DNA from: Acidobacteriota bacterium
GTDB taxonomy: Bacteria; Acidobacteriota; Vicinamibacteria; Vicinamibacterales; JAKQTR01
DNA: 64,000 bases
Assembly: GCA_026393675.1 (NCBI GenBank)
Contig: JAPKZQ010000043.1
Location: 62,001-126,000, forward strand
Reading direction: 5' to 3'
Shown here: piece by piece, positions 34,970 through 43,914 of the stretch
Layout: every line of letters starts with the position of its first letter
Numbering within the stretch: position 1 is the stretch's first letter
Program-made: the position numbers and the translations under genes
Notes under the pieces: generated by a model
Database searches by the model: none
Seen by the model: only the letters and a program-made list of their open reading frames with translations
What the model was told of the DNA's origin: nothing

Positions 34970-35218
34970 CTAGGCCGTCAACGCCTGTGCGTCGCTCTGC
35001 CCGCGAAGCCGCCGGGTGATATCTTCCATCCGGTCCTTCAGCTGGAGCTTCCGCTTCTTGATGGTGGCCTGCTCGACTTGTTCGGGTTCCGAAAGGTAGG
35101 TCTTGTGCGCGAGTTCAGAAAGGCGATGTTCCAGTTCCTTGTGTTTCGTGGTGAGTTGACGGAACTCATCGTCATTCTGGAGCAAGGTGGACGTCAAGTC
35201 CGGTGCGTCTGCCGTCAT
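34970..35218 (-). CDS. small DUF465 (YdcH-like) coiled-coil protein
   Basis: An 82-residue, almost wholly helical protein of the DUF465/YdcH family. The core is DEFRQLTTKHKELEHRLSEL followed by KKRKLQLKDRMEDITRRL, the conserved ending of the family. Function is unknown. An ideal AAGGAGG Shine-Dalgarno stands eight bases before the ATG, predicting high translation. It is bounded by hairpins at 34882 and 35300. Confidence 0.85.
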   Translation of the reverse strand: MTADAPDLTSTLLQNDDEFRQLTTKHKELEHRLSELAHKTYLSEPEQVEQATIKKRKLQLKDRMEDITRRLRGQSDAQALTA

Positions 35219-35299
35219 GCGGTTCGCCTCCTTCCATAGGGGCCGGTCAGAAGCGCGTGGGTGAGTCGGTGGAGCAACATAGGCTGGACCCCGCAGGGC

Positions 35300-35321
35300 C
35301 CCGATCGCGGTTGCGATCGGG
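35300..35321 (-). terminator. hairpin downstream of rimI
   Basis: A perfect nine-pair stem CCCGATCGC / GCGATCGGG with a GGTT loop, in the 150-base gap between the rimI stop (35368) and the DUF465 start. No T-run follows, so it may stabilise the rimI mRNA end rather than terminate on its own. Confidence 0.45.
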
Positions 35322-35367
35322 TGTCGTCAGGGGTGTACGGGCAAGTTACCACAAGGCCATAGCGCGT

Positions 35368-35844
35368 TCAAGTATTCGGATTTGATTCAATATTCTGGAG
35401 TTCTCTCGCAAGAACCAGGGCATCCTCCACTGGCTCCCTGTAGTAAGCCTGGCGCACGCCGATGGTCGTAAACCCCAGGTTTTCGTAGAGTTGCCTGGCC
35501 GCCGCGTTACCGCGCCGCACCTCGAGCAACGCCCGGATGGCGCCCCGGTTTCGACCCTCCCGGAGCACGTATTCGACGAGGCACCGTCCAAAACCCCGGC
35601 CGCGGTACTCCGGCCTGACGGCGACGTTGTTGATGTGCACTTCGTCGACCACCAGCCAATGCGAACAGTACCCGGCGACCCGGCACTCCGGAGTCCGCAA
35701 GACGACGATGAAGGAGATTCCGCTATTTTGGAGTTCTGCCTCGTACATCTCCCGCGACCACGGAGTGGCGAAGCTTGACCGATCGACCTCCATCACGCCA
35801 GTCAGGTCGTCTTGACCGCCCAAGGCTTCAACAAGCGGCACCAT
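35368..35844 (-). CDS. rimI: ribosomal protein S18 alanine N-acetyltransferase-like GNAT protein
   Basis: A 158-residue GNAT acetyltransferase of the RimI type. It shows the typical start VMEVDRSSFATPWSREMY, the acetyl-CoA pyrophosphate loop VRPEYRGRGFGRCLVEYVL, LLEVRRGNAAARQLYENLGF and the C-terminal RQAYYREPVEDALVL. RimI acetylates the N-terminus of S18. It overlaps tsaB by one base (TGATG), an arrangement common to the tsaB-rimI pair. The GTG one codon upstream (35847) is also possible. Confidence 0.93.
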   Translation of the reverse strand: MVPLVEALGGQDDLTGVMEVDRSSFATPWSREMYEAELQNSGISFIVVLRTPECRVAGYCSHWLVVDEVHINNVAVRPEYRGRGFGRCLVEYVLREGRNRGAIRALLEVRRGNAAARQLYENLGFTTIGVRQAYYREPVEDALVLARELQNIESNPNT

Positions 35845-36590
35845 CACGCGCCGCCAGCCCGCTGTCGATCACGCGCCAGTTCGGCATCTGACCGGCGAAC
35901 GTAGATCGGTTTGACCGCGTGCGGCGGCAGCGCCTTTCCGGCTCCCGCCCGCTGCTCGGCCAGCCGTCCGATTGCGGGTGCCAGCAAAGGGGTCGGGGCA
36001 ATGACGCGCAGCCCCGTGCCCAGGCGTTCCGACAGGATGTCCCGATAGGTCAGCGCCCCATCGCCTGCGAAGGTCACATGTCCCCACCAGGCCTCTCCTA
36101 TCCACCGTTCCAGAACGACAGATGGCGTCGCCACCGACGGATCGTCCACGTACTCGAATTCCGGTCCCGTTCCCGCAGCGCGCGTTCCGATCATTCGCAG
36201 CACCGCGGCAAACACCTCGTGACGCTGTGCATCGAGCCAGATGGCCAACGAGGCGTCGGCGAGAGCCGGCTGGTCGGCCCAGACGGCCGCCGCCACCGCC
36301 TCGAACGCGGATACGCCGACGACCGGCTTGCCGCTGGCGAAGGCGAGTCCCTGGACCGCAGCCAGCCCAATCCTGAGACCCGTGAACGAGCCGGGGCCGG
36401 CGGCCACCCCGAACACGTCCACATCAGACACGGCCAGGCCCTGGTCGCCAAGCAGATCGAGCAGGTCGCCGGGAAGCCGTGTCGCATGCGGACGGGTGCC
36501 ATCACCAACACGTGTGGCCAGGACGCGCTGGTCGCGCACGATGGCGAGGCTCCCCAGGCGGGTCGTCGTGTCAAGAGCGGCCACGAGCAT
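35844..36590 (-). CDS. tsaB: tRNA threonylcarbamoyladenosine biosynthesis protein TsaB
   Basis: A 248-residue member of the ASKHA fold that supports TsaD in making t6A37 on tRNA. The N-terminus MLVAALDTTTRLGSLAIV and the segment FGVAAGPGSFTGLRIGLAAV are diagnostic. The last 30 residues (PPHAVKPIYVRRSDAE) match the usual TsaB end. The ATG at 36590 is the family start; an ATG at 36611 would add MLGHNQT. It is divergent from mutS by 48 bases, so their promoters must overlap. Confidence 0.93.
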   Translation of the reverse strand: MLVAALDTTTRLGSLAIVRDQRVLATRVGDGTRPHATRLPGDLLDLLGDQGLAVSDVDVFGVAAGPGSFTGLRIGLAAVQGLAFASGKPVVGVSAFEAVAAAVWADQPALADASLAIWLDAQRHEVFAAVLRMIGTRAAGTGPEFEYVDDPSVATPSVVLERWIGEAWWGHVTFAGDGALTYRDILSERLGTGLRVIAPTPLLAPAIGRLAEQRAGAGKALPPHAVKPIYVRRSDAELARDRQRAGGA

Positions 36591-36638
36591 GGTCTGATTG
36601 TGCCCCAGCATGGCGGGGAGATGCTATATTCCAGAGGC

Positions 36639-39359
36639 GTGTCACCTTCCGATTCATCTCCCTCACCCAAGGGTCTGGCCACCGCCAGCCCGGCGATGCG
36701 GCAGTACCTGGACGCCAAGCGCCAGTACCGTGACGCTATCGTTTTCTTTCGCATGGGTGACTTCTACGAGATGTTCTACGAGGACGCGCTGACGGCCTCC
36801 CGGGCGCTCGACCTGACGCTGACCTCGCGTTCGAAGGACGCCGAAGGCGGCAACATCCCGATGTGCGGCTTGCCCTATCACGCGGCCGAATCGTACTTGG
36901 CGCGCCTGGTGAAGAAGGGCTTTCGCGTGGCGATCTGCGAACAGGTTGAGGACCCGCGCAAGGCGAAGGGCCTCGTGCGGCGCGAGGTGGTTCGCGTGGT
37001 GTCGCCTGGAACCTTTGCGGAAGCCGGCTACCTCGACGCGCGCGAATCGGCCTTCCTTCTCGCGGTGGCCCCCGCTGCGTCGTCCTCGCCCGAGGCCCCG
37101 CCGACCGTCACCCAGGCCCGAGGCGCGGCCGACCCGTCATCCGCCAGCGTTCCGGTCACCGGCGCAGCGCTGCTGGACCTGTCGACCGGAGAGTTCATGG
37201 CGGCCGAGTATGCAGGTCGGGACGGCCTTCGGCAACTCGCCGACGAGATTGCGGTGCTGCGTCCTCGGGAGATCCTGCTCGGGACGAGCGTCGATGCCAC
37301 CGCCATCCTGCCCCCGTCCGTGTTGTCGGGTGCCGTCATCACCAGGGTCGATGACTGGCTGTTCGATCACGACACCGCCCGGCGAACATTGCTGACGCAG
37401 CTTCGCACACAGGCGCTCGACGGCTTCGGTCTCGAACCCCACCCGGCCGCCGTGCGCGCGGCCGGCGCGCTCGTGCATCACCTTCAGGACACGCAGAAAG
37501 CGGAACTCACGCATATCCGCGGCATTACGTTCAAGGAGCAGGCGGACCGGCTCGTCCTCGATCCGTTGACCCTCAAGCACCTCGAAGTCATCGACTCGCT
37601 CGACGGCGGGCGTGCCGGTTCACTGCTGCACGAGATCGACCGGACCATCTCCGCCATGGGGGCGCGTCTGCTGCGCGCCTGGCTCCTGCGCCCACTGGTC
37701 TCGCTGGAGCGCATTCGCGACCGGCTCGACGCCGTGGAGGATTTCGCGTTCCGCACAACCGAGCGCGGAAAGTTCCGTGATGCCCTTCACGCGGTCCATG
37801 ACCTCGAACGGCTCGTGTCGCGGGCGGCCCTCGGCACGGCAGGGCCCCGCGACCTGGTCGCGCTCAAGACCTCGCTTGGCGCCATCCCCCGCCTGCGTAC
37901 CTTGCTGGACTCGTTTCAGGCTCCGGTCGTTTCCAGTCTGGTTGCGCAGTTGGACGATGTGCCGGAGGTCAGGGACGCGATTGAACGAACCATCGTCGAC
38001 GAACCGTCCGTGCTGGCGCGTGATGGCGGTTGTGTGCGCGACGGGGTCGACGAGGAACTCGACCAGTTGCGCCTCATCTCGCGGTCGGGCAAGCAGGTGA
38101 TCGCCGAGATGGAAGAACAGGAGCGCACGCGGACCGGCATCGCGTCGCTCAAGGTGCGCTACAACCGCGTGTTCGGGTACTACATCGAAGTCTCGAAGTC
38201 GAACCTGCACGCGGTGCCCGCCGACTATCAACGCAAGCAGACGATCGCGGGCGGCGAGCGATTCGTGACGCCGGCGCTCAAGGACTACGAAGAAAAGGTC
38301 CTGGGGGCCGACGAGCGGATTCTGGAGCGGGAAATCGAGATGTTCGAGGTGTTGCGCGCCCAGGTCGCCGCCGAGGCGCCGCGCATCCAGGATACGGCGC
38401 GCGCCGTCGCCACGCTCGACGTGCTGGCCGCGCTCGCCGACGCGGCCGCGCTCCATAATTTCGTCAAGCCTCACGTCCATGACGGTGACGACATCACGAT
38501 TATCGACGGCCGGCACCCGGTGGTCGAGCGCTATTCGCCCGATCCGTTTGTCCCGAATGACACCGTCCTCGACGGGTTGACCCGCCAGTTGGTGATCCTC
38601 ACGGGGCCGAACATGGGCGGAAAGTCCACCTACCTCCGGCAGATTGCGCTCATCTGCCTGATGGCCCAGGCCGGATCGTTTGTCCCTGCCCGCGAAGCCA
38701 AACTCGGCCTGGTGGACCGGATCTTTGCGCGCGTCGGCGCCTCGGACAACATCGCACGCGGCCAATCGACCTTCATGGTCGAGATGCAGGAGACCGCCAA
38801 CATCCTGCACTCGGCCACGTCCCGGAGCCTCGTCATCCTCGATGAGATTGGGCGGGGCACCTCGACATTCGACGGTCTCAGTATCGCGTGGGCGGTGGCG
38901 GAGTATCTGGCGACCACCAGCCGTGCGCGTCCCAAGACCGTGTTTGCCACGCACTATCACGAACTGACCGACCTGGCCGATACCGTGCCCGGGGTCGTCA
39001 ATGCGCATGTCGCAGCCCGCGAATGGAAGGACGACATCGTCTTTCTGCGCAAGGTCGTGCCAGGCCGGTCGGACCGCAGCTACGGCATCCAGGTGGCGAG
39101 ACTGGCCGGATTGCCACCCGAGATCATCGCGAGGGCGCGCAGCATTCTCGGGGCGCTCGAGCAGGATGCACTCGCGCGCGGCGGACGGCCGTCGGCGACG
39201 GGCGCAGGGGCGGATCCCCGCCTGCAACTGGGGCTGTTCGAAGCGCACACGCCGGTGGATGCCCTGGCGAAGAGAGTGCGGGAGATCGACGTCGACCGCT
39301 TGACGCCGCTCGAGGCGCTGACCCTGATCGCCGACCTCAAGCGGGAACTCGAAGAATGA
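36639..39359 (+). CDS. mutS: DNA mismatch repair protein MutS
   Basis: A 906-residue MutS. The mismatch-binding domain has the Phe-x-Glu motif in RMGDFYEMFYEDA. Connector, lever and clamp domains follow (KVRYNRVFGYYIEVSKSN). The ATPase has Walker A GPNMGGKSTYLRQIALI, Walker B SLVILDEIGRGTSTFDG and the ATHYHELTDLA switch. MutL is not seen. The start is uncertain: the GTG at 36639 has AGAGG close by, while the ATG at 36621 would add six residues. The stop overlaps the next gene as ATGA. Confidence 0.95.
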   Translation: MSPSDSSPSPKGLATASPAMRQYLDAKRQYRDAIVFFRMGDFYEMFYEDALTASRALDLTLTSRSKDAEGGNIPMCGLPYHAAESYLARLVKKGFRVAICEQVEDPRKAKGLVRREVVRVVSPGTFAEAGYLDARESAFLLAVAPAASSSPEAPPTVTQARGAADPSSASVPVTGAALLDLSTGEFMAAEYAGRDGLRQLADEIAVLRPREILLGTSVDATAILPPSVLSGAVITRVDDWLFDHDTARRTLLTQLRTQALDGFGLEPHPAAVRAAGALVHHLQDTQKAELTHIRGITFKEQADRLVLDPLTLKHLEVIDSLDGGRAGSLLHEIDRTISAMGARLLRAWLLRPLVSLERIRDRLDAVEDFAFRTTERGKFRDALHAVHDLERLVSRAALGTAGPRDLVALKTSLGAIPRLRTLLDSFQAPVVSSLVAQLDDVPEVRDAIERTIVDEPSVLARDGGCVRDGVDEELDQLRLISRSGKQVIAEMEEQERTRTGIASLKVRYNRVFGYYIEVSKSNLHAVPADYQRKQTIAGGERFVTPALKDYEEKVLGADERILEREIEMFEVLRAQVAAEAPRIQDTARAVATLDVLAALADAAALHNFVKPHVHDGDDITIIDGRHPVVERYSPDPFVPNDTVLDGLTRQLVILTGPNMGGKSTYLRQIALICLMAQAGSFVPAREAKLGLVDRIFARVGASDNIARGQSTFMVEMQETANILHSATSRSLVILDEIGRGTSTFDGLSIAWAVAEYLATTSRARPKTVFATHYHELTDLADTVPGVVNAHVAAREWKDDIVFLRKVVPGRSDRSYGIQVARLAGLPPEIIARARSILGALEQDALARGGRPSATGAGADPRLQLGLFEAHTPVDALAKRVREIDVDRLTPLEALTLIADLKRELEE

Positions 39360-40918
39360 GGCGATGGGCTGCGGCAGCCGCCGGTGTCCTGGTTCTGGTC
39401 TGGTGCGCCGGCTGCAGTCGCCCGACTCCCCCGCCCCCCGAGATCATCCGCGTCGCCATTGTCAGTTCGCCAAACAACCTGGATCCGCGCATCGGCACCG
39501 ATGAGGTCTCGCAGCGCCTGCACCAGTTGATCTACGACCAGCTGTTTCGCATCGACGACCAGCTCCGTGTGTCGCCGGGGCTGGCCACCGACTGGACCCA
39601 ACCCGATTCGACGACCTACGTCGTGCACCTCAGACGTGGCGTGCGCTTCCACGATGGCCACGAACTGACATCGGCGGATGTCGCATACACGTTCAACAGC
39701 TTCCTGGACCCGGCGTTCGCGTCACCGCGCAAGGGCGCGTATCGCCTGCTGAAGCGTGTCAGCGCCGTGGATCGCTATACCGTCGAATTCGTGTTGCAGG
39801 AGCCGTTTGGATCGTTTCCGGTCAACCTTGTCATGCCGGTCGTACCGGCCGGCGCTGGCACCGCGTTGAAGCAGCAGCCCATCGGCACGGGCCCGTATCG
39901 GTTCGTCCGCCACGTCGCCGACGATTATGTCGAGCTGACGGCCTTCGATGCCTACTTTGAAGGCGCGCCCCGCAACAAGGGACTCCTGCTTCGCGTCGTC
40001 CCCGACGACATGATGCGCGGCCTCGAGTTGCAGCAGGGATCGGTCGATCTGGTCGTGAACGATCTCGCCCCAGACCTGGTTCATCAACTTCGGACGAGTA
40101 GCACGCTCCGCGTTATCACGTCGCCAGGCACCGACTACGCCTACGTGGGCATCAACCTGCGCGATCCGGCGCTCCGCGACCGGCGAGTCCGTCAGGCTCT
40201 CTGCTACGCCATCGATCGGCAGGCCATCGTTGATCACCTGCGCCGGGGCCTCGCTCTTCCCGCATCGGGAGTGCTGCCGCCCATGTCGTGGGCGTTCGAG
40301 TCGGCCGTGCGTCAGTACCCGTTCGACCCCGCTCGCGCCATGGCGCTGCTCGACGAGGCGGGCTACCGCGACCCCGATGGCGAGGCCCCAGCCCCCCGGC
40401 TGTCGTTGACGTTGAAGGTCTCGTCGACCGAATTCAACCGCCTGCAGTCATCCGTCATCCAGGAGAGCCTCCGGCGAGTGGGCATCGCGCTCGACGTCAG
40501 GACGTACGAGTTCGCGACGCTCTACAACGACGTCCTGCGTGGGAATTTCCAGTTGTTCACGCTGCAATGGGTCGGCGTGTCCGATCCGGACATGCTGCGG
40601 CGCGTCTTCCATTCGAAACAGATGCCGCCAAGCGGATTTAATCGCGGCTTTTTCTCGAATCCTGCCGTCGATGATCTGATTGACCGGGCGACCCGGTCGA
40701 CCGACGACACCGAGCGCCGCACGCTGTACGGCGATGTTCAGAGGCTGGTAGCCGAAGAGGTGCCGTACGTCAGCCTCTGGTACAAGACCAACGCCGTGGT
40801 CGCCCAGCGCAACCTGCAGGGCATTGACCTCGGTCCAGCGGCCGACTTCCGATTTCTTCGCCACGTGTGGCGCGGTGTGAACGGAACGCCCGCGACATTG
40901 CCAGCGAGCGGTCAGTGA
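39356..40918 (+). CDS. peptide/nickel-type ABC substrate-binding lipoprotein
   Basis: A 520-residue family 5 extracellular solute-binding protein. The signal peptide ends in a lipobox around VWCAGC, so it is lipid-anchored. Core motifs are SSPNNLDPRIGTDEVSQRL, VHLRRGVRFHDGHELTSADV, PIGTGPYRFV and RDRRVRQALCYAIDRQAIV. Such proteins bind peptides, nickel or other small solutes. No ABC permease or ATPase genes are adjacent, so this is an orphan receptor or works with a distant transporter. It overlaps both mutS (ATGA) and the next gene (TGATG). Confidence 0.9.
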   Translation: MRRWAAAAAGVLVLVWCAGCSRPTPPPPEIIRVAIVSSPNNLDPRIGTDEVSQRLHQLIYDQLFRIDDQLRVSPGLATDWTQPDSTTYVVHLRRGVRFHDGHELTSADVAYTFNSFLDPAFASPRKGAYRLLKRVSAVDRYTVEFVLQEPFGSFPVNLVMPVVPAGAGTALKQQPIGTGPYRFVRHVADDYVELTAFDAYFEGAPRNKGLLLRVVPDDMMRGLELQQGSVDLVVNDLAPDLVHQLRTSSTLRVITSPGTDYAYVGINLRDPALRDRRVRQALCYAIDRQAIVDHLRRGLALPASGVLPPMSWAFESAVRQYPFDPARAMALLDEAGYRDPDGEAPAPRLSLTLKVSSTEFNRLQSSVIQESLRRVGIALDVRTYEFATLYNDVLRGNFQLFTLQWVGVSDPDMLRRVFHSKQMPPSGFNRGFFSNPAVDDLIDRATRSTDDTERRTLYGDVQRLVAEEVPYVSLWYKTNAVVAQRNLQGIDLGPAADFRFLRHVWRGVNGTPATLPASGQ

Positions 40919-43863
40919 TGATCCGGTTGGGTCGATGGGTAGCGTGGGGATTCGCGATCGGGCTCTGTCTCTGGGCGGCCGAGGCACAGGGACAGACCAG
41001 GTACGACTCCCGCCTTCACTTCCGCGTCATCCACACCGATCATTTCGTCATCTACTTTCATCAGGGTGAGGAACGGATCGCCAGCCGTCTGGCGGGCATG
41101 GTTGAGGCGGTTCGCCGGGATGTCGCCGCCCAACTGGTCCTTGATGCACCTGACCAGATCCACGTGGTGCTCGTCGATCAGACCGACGTCTCCAATGGAT
41201 GGTCCACGCCCCTCCCGTACAACACCATCGAGATCGCTGCGACCCCGCCGCCGTTGACGTCGCTGCTCGGCAACTATGACGACTGGCTCAGGCTGGTGCT
41301 CGTGCACGAGTACACGCACATCGTCCATCTGGATCGCGTGGGCGGTTGGATGCGGATCTTCCGGCGGACACTCGGCCGGCATCCGATGTCGTTCCCGAAC
41401 CTGTTCCTGCCGACCTGGCAGGTGGAAGGGGTGGCCACCTACGTCGAAAGCGCGCTCACGGGCCGCGGACGCGTTGGTGCTGCCGAGACCCGAGCCATCC
41501 AGGACGAGATCGCCGCATCCAGGGGACTGATGCCGATAGACCGTGCCGGAGGCGGACTGGTGGCCTGGCCCGGCGGAAACACTCCGTACTTCTACGGCGG
41601 AGCGTTCAGCGACTACCTGGCGAGCCGCGACGGACCGGATCGTCTCGGCCAACTGGCACGCGCCACGTCGTCTCGCCTGCCGTTTCTCGGTGAGGGCGCC
41701 TTCACGTCCGTCTTCGGGGCCTCTTCGCAGACACTGTGGCATCAATTCCAGGCCCAGCGGGCCTCGGCCTCGCACGACATGCCGCCACCCACAGACGCTC
41801 GGCGGTTGACCCAGGATGGGTTCATGACGTCGGGGCCAAGATACTCGCCTGGGTGTGGGAATGGTGCTCCGCGAGTCCTCTATTCGACACTCACGCCCGA
41901 GCGATTTCCGAACATCAAGGAGATCGCGGCCGATCGACGCGTGGCCAGAACGGTCACCACGAGATACCTGGGAGAATCACTCTCGACCGACGGTCGCTGG
42001 GTGTTCTTCGATCAAATTGAATTCGACGGACCGGTGTCCCGGTTCCGCGATGTCTACGCGGCGGATTTGAACACGACCAGACTCGTGCGCCTCTCGCACG
42101 GTGCACGCATGTCCGATCCAGAGGTGTCTACGGATGGGACGCGCCTCGCGGTCGTCGTTCAACGCGCGGGCGACAGCGTGCTGGCCGTCTACCGACTCTC
42201 ACGGCCCAGCATGGACACGCCGCCCGTCATGGACCGCCCCGCCGTGCTGACCGTCGCTGAAGACGGATGTCATTTCGCGACGCCGCGATGGTCGCCCGAT
42301 CTGACACGCCTTGCGGCCACACGACAGTGCGAGGGGCGTCCTCCGGAGATCGTCGTCATCGACGGCACCAATGGAGGCGTGACACCGGTCGTCTCCGATC
42401 GTCGGTCTCGCAGCATCACGCCGGCGTGGTCGCCTGATGGTCAGGCGCTCTACTTTGCGTCAGACAGAGACGGCTCCCGATTCCAGATCTTTACAATTGG
42501 GACGGGAGGCACGTCGCCAGGGGCTCCACGACAGGTCGTCTCCGCAACTGGCGGCGCCACCGCTCCGGACGTGTCGCCGGACGGACGTTCGCTCCTCTTC
42601 GTGGGCGTGACAGCGGCCGGATACGACATCTTCGAAGCGTCGCTGACTTCAACGCCTGCCGCGAGTGCATCCCGTGGAGACACGCCATCGGTGCCAGTCG
42701 AGCAAGACAGGCCGTCCCCACAACCGTCGCGCGACGTCCCGGAGCCGATCAAGGGCGATCGGTCGTACTCCCCGTGGTCCACGTTATGGCCCCGGGCATG
42801 GTCCCCGGCCTTCACGACATCGAACCAACGGACCGACGTTGGGGCGACCGTCGAGGGAAGCGACGTGCTGGGACGCCATGCCTATCTGGCGACGGTGACG
42901 TGGACGGTCGCCAGACCGACAACGGACATGCCGATGGCGTCGTCCGCACGCCCGAATATTGACGTCAGCTACGTGTACGGCCGCTGGCGCCAGACCCTCC
43001 TGCTGTCGGCGTCGGACACGCTCGAGTCGGTCGCCTTCATCGATCGGGCATCGGGCCGTGTCGTTCGTGCCGACGCGTGGGATCGACAACTGTTCGCCGG
43101 CGTACTCGTCGCTTGGCGCCGGGTACGTCTGTCACAGTCGTGGCTCTCAGGCGTGGTGCTTGATCACGAACGCTTCGCCAGCGCGACCGTCATTCCCGCC
43201 CGGAACCGCAATGCGCTCCGCTCCGCCTGGACCCTGAACTCCTCACGGTTGTACGGCTACTCCATCAGTTCTGAAGAGGGGATTCGATCGACCGCCACGA
43301 TTGAGCGGGTCACGCCGGCCCTCGGCGCCGATGGCTCGGCGACGGCAGCGACAGTGGACCTTCGCGCATACCTGCCCGGTGGTCCACTCCATTCCGTTGT
43401 CGCGGTGAGATTCGCCTCGGGCGTCAGCACCGGCGATCCGGGCGAGCGCCGAGTCTTCAGCCTAGGCGCGTCCACCATCCCGTCGTCACCTTTCGATTTC
43501 GGTCAGCGAGCCGTCGGCATGATGCGCGGTATTCCCATCGACTCCCGGGTTGGAACCGCGGTCGCGGTGACCAACCTGGACTATCGATTTCCCCTCGCGA
43601 GGATTGAACGCGGATTCCGGACGTGGCCGATCTTCCTGAACGGGTTGCACGGTGCCATCTTTGCCGACGTGGGCGCGGCCGGCGCCACGCTCGGTTCCAT
43701 GGGTTCGCCGCTCGTTTCAACAGGCGTCGAGATCGCGTCCGACGTCACGCTCGGGTATTTCCTGCCACTCACCGTCGCGCTTGGCGCCGCGTGGACGCAC
43801 GATGCCCGTGAGGCGCCTGCGAACCGGCTGGCCGTGTTCCTGCGCCTCGGGCGCGCGTTCTAG
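40918..43863 (+). CDS. metalloprotease-propeller-outer membrane barrel fusion protein
   Basis: A 981-residue exported protein in three parts. After a signal peptide (about 1-25) comes a peptidase-MA-like gluzincin domain with zinc motif H130-E131-x2-H134 (VLVHEYTHIVHLD) and a downstream glutamate E170 in LPTWQVEGVATYVES. A TolB/PD40-type propeller follows (about 290-600; STDGRWVFFDQ, TPAWSPDGQALYFASDRDG, APDVSPDGRSLLFVG). The last 340 residues have alternating hydrophobic strands and end FLRLGRAF with a terminal phenylalanine, as in BamA-recognised barrels. It overlaps the upstream binding lipoprotein by one base. Function is not known. Confidence 0.8.
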   Translation: MIRLGRWVAWGFAIGLCLWAAEAQGQTRYDSRLHFRVIHTDHFVIYFHQGEERIASRLAGMVEAVRRDVAAQLVLDAPDQIHVVLVDQTDVSNGWSTPLPYNTIEIAATPPPLTSLLGNYDDWLRLVLVHEYTHIVHLDRVGGWMRIFRRTLGRHPMSFPNLFLPTWQVEGVATYVESALTGRGRVGAAETRAIQDEIAASRGLMPIDRAGGGLVAWPGGNTPYFYGGAFSDYLASRDGPDRLGQLARATSSRLPFLGEGAFTSVFGASSQTLWHQFQAQRASASHDMPPPTDARRLTQDGFMTSGPRYSPGCGNGAPRVLYSTLTPERFPNIKEIAADRRVARTVTTRYLGESLSTDGRWVFFDQIEFDGPVSRFRDVYAADLNTTRLVRLSHGARMSDPEVSTDGTRLAVVVQRAGDSVLAVYRLSRPSMDTPPVMDRPAVLTVAEDGCHFATPRWSPDLTRLAATRQCEGRPPEIVVIDGTNGGVTPVVSDRRSRSITPAWSPDGQALYFASDRDGSRFQIFTIGTGGTSPGAPRQVVSATGGATAPDVSPDGRSLLFVGVTAAGYDIFEASLTSTPAASASRGDTPSVPVEQDRPSPQPSRDVPEPIKGDRSYSPWSTLWPRAWSPAFTTSNQRTDVGATVEGSDVLGRHAYLATVTWTVARPTTDMPMASSARPNIDVSYVYGRWRQTLLLSASDTLESVAFIDRASGRVVRADAWDRQLFAGVLVAWRRVRLSQSWLSGVVLDHERFASATVIPARNRNALRSAWTLNSSRLYGYSISSEEGIRSTATIERVTPALGADGSATAATVDLRAYLPGGPLHSVVAVRFASGVSTGDPGERRVFSLGASTIPSSPFDFGQRAVGMMRGIPIDSRVGTAVAVTNLDYRFPLARIERGFRTWPIFLNGLHGAIFADVGAAGATLGSMGSPLVSTGVEIASDVTLGYFLPLTVALGAAWTHDAREAPANRLAVFLRLGRAF

Positions 43864-43899
43864 TCCCGGCCATCGATCGCAAGACAGGCGAGATCAGGG

Positions 43900-43905
43900 T
43901 ATAAG
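43900..43905 (+). promoter_or_regulatory. -10-like box flanked by two ATCGATCG palindromes
   Basis: A TATAAG hexamer sits 10 bases before the agmatinase-type ATG. Copies of the 8-base palindrome ATCGATCG lie at 43872-43879 and 43906-43913, on both sides of it. The -35 box is weak. The palindromes may be operator half-sites or chance. Confidence 0.3.
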
Positions 43906-43914
43906 ATCGATCGT

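Noticed and set aside
37620-39248. A 542-codon open frame antisense to mutS
   Set aside because: mutS on the plus strand has all family motifs over this region; the antisense translation is low-complexity and has no motif.
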